The notes beneath the pieces are model-generated. The model did no database searches. It saw nothing but the letters and a program-made list of their open reading frames with translations, and was not told where the DNA came from. A DNA stretch of 8,778 nt from Pedobacter sp. (GTDB taxonomy: Bacteria > Bacteroidota > Bacteroidia > Sphingobacteriales > Sphingobacteriaceae), in NCBI GenBank assembly GCA_030149995.1, contig JASLGV010000340.1, positions 1 to 8,778 on the forward strand. The letters run 5' to 3'. Positions 6,798 through 8,778 of the stretch are shown piece by piece. Within the stretch, counting starts at the first letter, position 1. Each line of letters begins with the position of its first letter. Both the position numbers and the translations under genes were made by a program.

Positions 6798-8210
6798 ATG
6801 ATTATTGAACAAATATATACAGGTTGTTTAGCCGAAGCTGCTTATTATATAGAAAGTAACGGCGAGGCCGCAATTATTGATCCGTTGCGCGAAGTGGCTC
6901 CTTATTTAAAAAGAGCTGAAAAATCGGGTGCAACGATTAAATATATTTTTGAAACTCATTTTCATGCCGATTTTGTTTCAGGACATGTAGACCTGGCCGA
7001 AAAATCGGGTGCGGCCATTGTTTATGGACCCACTGCCAAAACGGCTTTCCCATCTTATATTGCAACAGATGGAGAGGTGTTTAAAATTGGCAACCTGACG
7101 CTTACCGCCTTGCATACACCCGGGCATACCCTCGAGTCGACCACTTATCTGTTAAAAGATGCCGATGGTCAAGATTACTGCATATTTAGTGGCGACACCT
7201 TATTTATTGGTGACGTAGGCCGTCCGGATTTAGCCCAGAAAGGCGATTTAACCATGCAGGATCTGGCAGGCTTTTTATACGAATCTTTGAACAATAAAAT
7301 AAAACCACTTGCAGACCATGTAATTGTATACCCGGCTCATGGCGCGGGTTCTGCATGCGGAAAAAGCATGAGTAAGGAAACATTCGATACCTTAGGTCAT
7401 CAGAAGCAGGTTAATTACGCCTTAAAAGCCGCTACCAAAGAACAGTTTATCGCAGAAGTAACGGATGGCATTTTGCCACCTCCACAATATTTTGCCAAAA
7501 ATGCGGCCATCAACAAAGGTGGATATGAAAGCATTGAGCAGGTTTTTGAAAAAGGTTTAAATGCTTTAAACCCTTCAGACTTTGAAGCCGTGGCAAATCA
7601 AACCGGTGCGCTGATACTCGATACCCGTGATCCGCAGGAATTTGCCAAAAGTTTTATTCCCAATGCAATTAACATTGGTTTAAACGGGCAGTTTGCTCCG
7701 TGGGTAGGGGCTTTAATTACCGATTTACAACATCCCATTCTGCTTATTACTGAAGTGGGCAAAGAGCAGGAAACCATTACCCGCCTGGCGCGCGTAGGTT
7801 ACGACAATACCATCGGTTATCTGGAAGGTGGTTTTCAGGCCTGGCTTTCGGCCGGAAAAGAAACAGACTCCATCAAGTCAATTTCAGCTACCGAATTTGA
7901 GCAACTGGCCAATGAAAGTGAAATAACGGCCCTCGATGTGCGTAAGCCCGGTGAATATGAAGCTGAACACTTAACTTTTACCCTTAGCAGACCACTGGAT
8001 TATATTAACGACTGGACAGCAGAGGTAAATCCGGATGGAGCTTACTATATTCATTGTGCAGGCGGATACCGCTCCATGATTGCAGCTTCTATTTTAAAAT
8101 CAAGGGGAATTGAAAATGTAATAGATGTAGCAGGTGGTTACGGTGCAATTAAAAAAACAGGTCTTGAAAGAACCGATTTTGCCTGTCCAAGCAAAGCAAT
8201 GATCGTTTAA
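6798..8210 (+). CDS. CstB-like persulfide dioxygenase / pseudo-rhodanese / rhodanese fusion
   Basis: This 470-residue protein has three domains. Residues 1 to about 240 form a metallo-beta-lactamase fold of the persulfide dioxygenase (ETHE1-like) type: H54-F-H56-A-D58-F59, H110 in TPGHT and D133 in SGDTLF supply a 2-His/1-Asp mono-iron site, and GDVGRPDL (138-145) is a family marker. HxHxDF instead of HxHxDH fits a one-metal dioxygenase rather than a two-zinc hydrolase. C187 lies in HGAGSACGK. Residues about 255-355 are a rhodanese fold whose active-site loop reads LLITEVGKE (no Cys), hence inactive. Residues about 360-460 are a second rhodanese with active C420 in HCAGGYRS. This order matches Staphylococcus aureus CstB, which oxidises thiol persulfides and forms thiosulfate. 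C463 near the C-terminus is an extra Cys. The next gene, 34 bases on, is a YpdA homologue. Architecture is secure; the exact substrate is inferred. Confidence 0.9.
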   Translation: MIIEQIYTGCLAEAAYYIESNGEAAIIDPLREVAPYLKRAEKSGATIKYIFETHFHADFVSGHVDLAEKSGAAIVYGPTAKTAFPSYIATDGEVFKIGNLTLTALHTPGHTLESTTYLLKDADGQDYCIFSGDTLFIGDVGRPDLAQKGDLTMQDLAGFLYESLNNKIKPLADHVIVYPAHGAGSACGKSMSKETFDTLGHQKQVNYALKAATKEQFIAEVTDGILPPPQYFAKNAAINKGGYESIEQVFEKGLNALNPSDFEAVANQTGALILDTRDPQEFAKSFIPNAINIGLNGQFAPWVGALITDLQHPILLITEVGKEQETITRLARVGYDNTIGYLEGGFQAWLSAGKETDSIKSISATEFEQLANESEITALDVRKPGEYEAEHLTFTLSRPLDYINDWTAEVNPDGAYYIHCAGGYRSMIAASILKSRGIENVIDVAGGYGAIKKTGLERTDFACPSKAMIV

Positions 8211-8244
8211 TTTGACCAGGTAACAAGCAATCGTATAATACAGC

Positions 8245-8778
8245 ATGACAACAACTGCAATCGACAATCATTATCAAGTGCTGATTATCGGTGCCGGTCC
8301 TATTGGCATGGCTTGTGCCATTGAGGCTCAGAAAGCCGGACTAAGCTATGTGATTATCGAAAAAGGTGCTCTGGTAAACAGCCTGTACAATTACCCGGTT
8401 TTCATGACGTTTTTTTCTACTTCTCAAAAGCTTGAGATCGGAAATGTACCATTTGTAACCATTCATCCAAAACCCAACCGGAATGAAGCCATCGAATATT
8501 ATCGCCGCGTTGCAGAGACATTTAATTTAAATATCCATCTTTTTGAAGCCGTTAAACAGGTTCAGAAAACATCCGGTTCTTTTAGCGTTCGTACTTCAAA
8601 AGGAGAATATACGGCTGCTCATGTGGTGGTGTCGACAGGGTTTTATGATGTGCCTTTAATGATGAATGTACCCGGAGAAGAACTACCGAAAGTTACCCAT
8701 TATTACAAAGATCCACATTTATATGCTTTTCAGCAGGTACTTGTGGTCGGAGCCAATAATTCGGGAGTAGATGCTGCG
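8245..8778 (+). CDS. ypdA: YpdA/Bdr-family FAD-dependent oxidoreductase, N-terminal part (putative bacillithiol-disulfide reductase)
   Basis: The first 178 residues are present; the gene runs off the window. VLIIGAGPIG (12-21) is the FAD dinucleotide-binding loop. IIEKG followed by NYPVFMTFFSTSQKLEIG and then KPNRNEAIEYYRRV is the highly conserved YpdA core. VVVSTGFYD and PGEELPKVTHYYKDPH follow, and VLVVGANNSGVDAA at the end begins the NADPH-binding Rossmann motif. YpdA (Bdr) uses NADPH to reduce oxidised bacillithiol in Firmicutes. In S. aureus YpdA the reported catalytic Cys is in GGGPCG; here that residue is Ile20 (GAGPIG), and the nearest Cys is C24 in the following helix. The ATG at 8245 is the natural start, a few residues before the first beta strand. 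The 34-base gap to the CstB-like gene, with no terminator, suggests co-transcription. Family assignment is strong; reductase activity and substrate are inferred. Confidence 0.9.
   Translation, partial: MTTTAIDNHYQVLIIGAGPIGMACAIEAQKAGLSYVIIEKGALVNSLYNYPVFMTFFSTSQKLEIGNVPFVTIHPKPNRNEAIEYYRRVAETFNLNIHLFEAVKQVQKTSGSFSVRTSKGEYTAAHVVVSTGFYDVPLMMNVPGEELPKVTHYYKDPHLYAFQQVLVVGANNSGVDAA

Noticed and set aside
1..8778. CRISPR arrays, tRNA or rRNA genes, insertion sequences
   Set aside because: I looked for regularly spaced repeats, cloverleaf-like sequences, transposase motifs and terminal inverted repeats, and found none.

Overview
The window looks like chromosomal DNA of a Bacteroidota member, most likely Sphingobacteriaceae (Pedobacter-like). 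This is inferred from moderate GC, the near absence of Shine-Dalgarno sequences, promoter-like boxes resembling the Bacteroidota -7 consensus TAnnTTTG, and the flavour of the proteins: a UvrA variant with a divergent signature-I region, an outer-membrane barrel remnant and a YpdA with GAGPIG. No 16S or other phylogenetic marker is present, so the genus is a guess.

Layout, with all intact genes on the + strand: (1) 1-501, the 3' end of a ferredoxin-domain flavin reductase, closed by a strong intrinsic terminator (511-559). (2) 502-1166, a 665-base gap holding what looks like the decayed C-terminus of a TonB-dependent receptor-type outer-membrane barrel on the - strand (558-944), then the uvrA promoter and leader with two dyads. 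(3) 1167-4010, uvrA, with a perfect 12-bp terminator hairpin after it. (4) 4155-4637, a small putative lipoprotein with a CxxHNC loop reminiscent of the Ivy lysozyme inhibitor, followed by another perfect hairpin. (5) 4746-5513, a TatD-family hydrolase. (6) 5667-6683, a type I L-asparaginase (AnsA) with a Ser in the HG(T/S)DTM motif, preceded by a 14-bp perfect palindrome and followed by a GAAA-loop hairpin. (7) 6798-8210, a three-domain CstB-like protein: persulfide dioxygenase, pseudo-rhodanese, rhodanese. (8) 8245 to the window edge, the N-terminal part of a YpdA/Bdr-family putative bacillithiol-disulfide reductase, 34 bases downstream of the CstB-like gene.

Functionally the most coherent unit is the last pair. 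A CstB-like enzyme that oxidises low-molecular-weight thiol persulfides sits next to a flavoprotein of the family that reduces bacillithiol disulfide. Together they suggest a small thiol/persulfide homeostasis operon in which bacillithiol (or another thiol) carries sulfane sulfur and is recycled. The YpdA homologue lacks the Cys that is catalytic in the Staphylococcus enzyme, so its chemistry may differ. The other genes (DNA repair, a nuclease-like hydrolase, asparagine catabolism) are ordinary chromosomal housekeeping functions in apparently separate transcription units.
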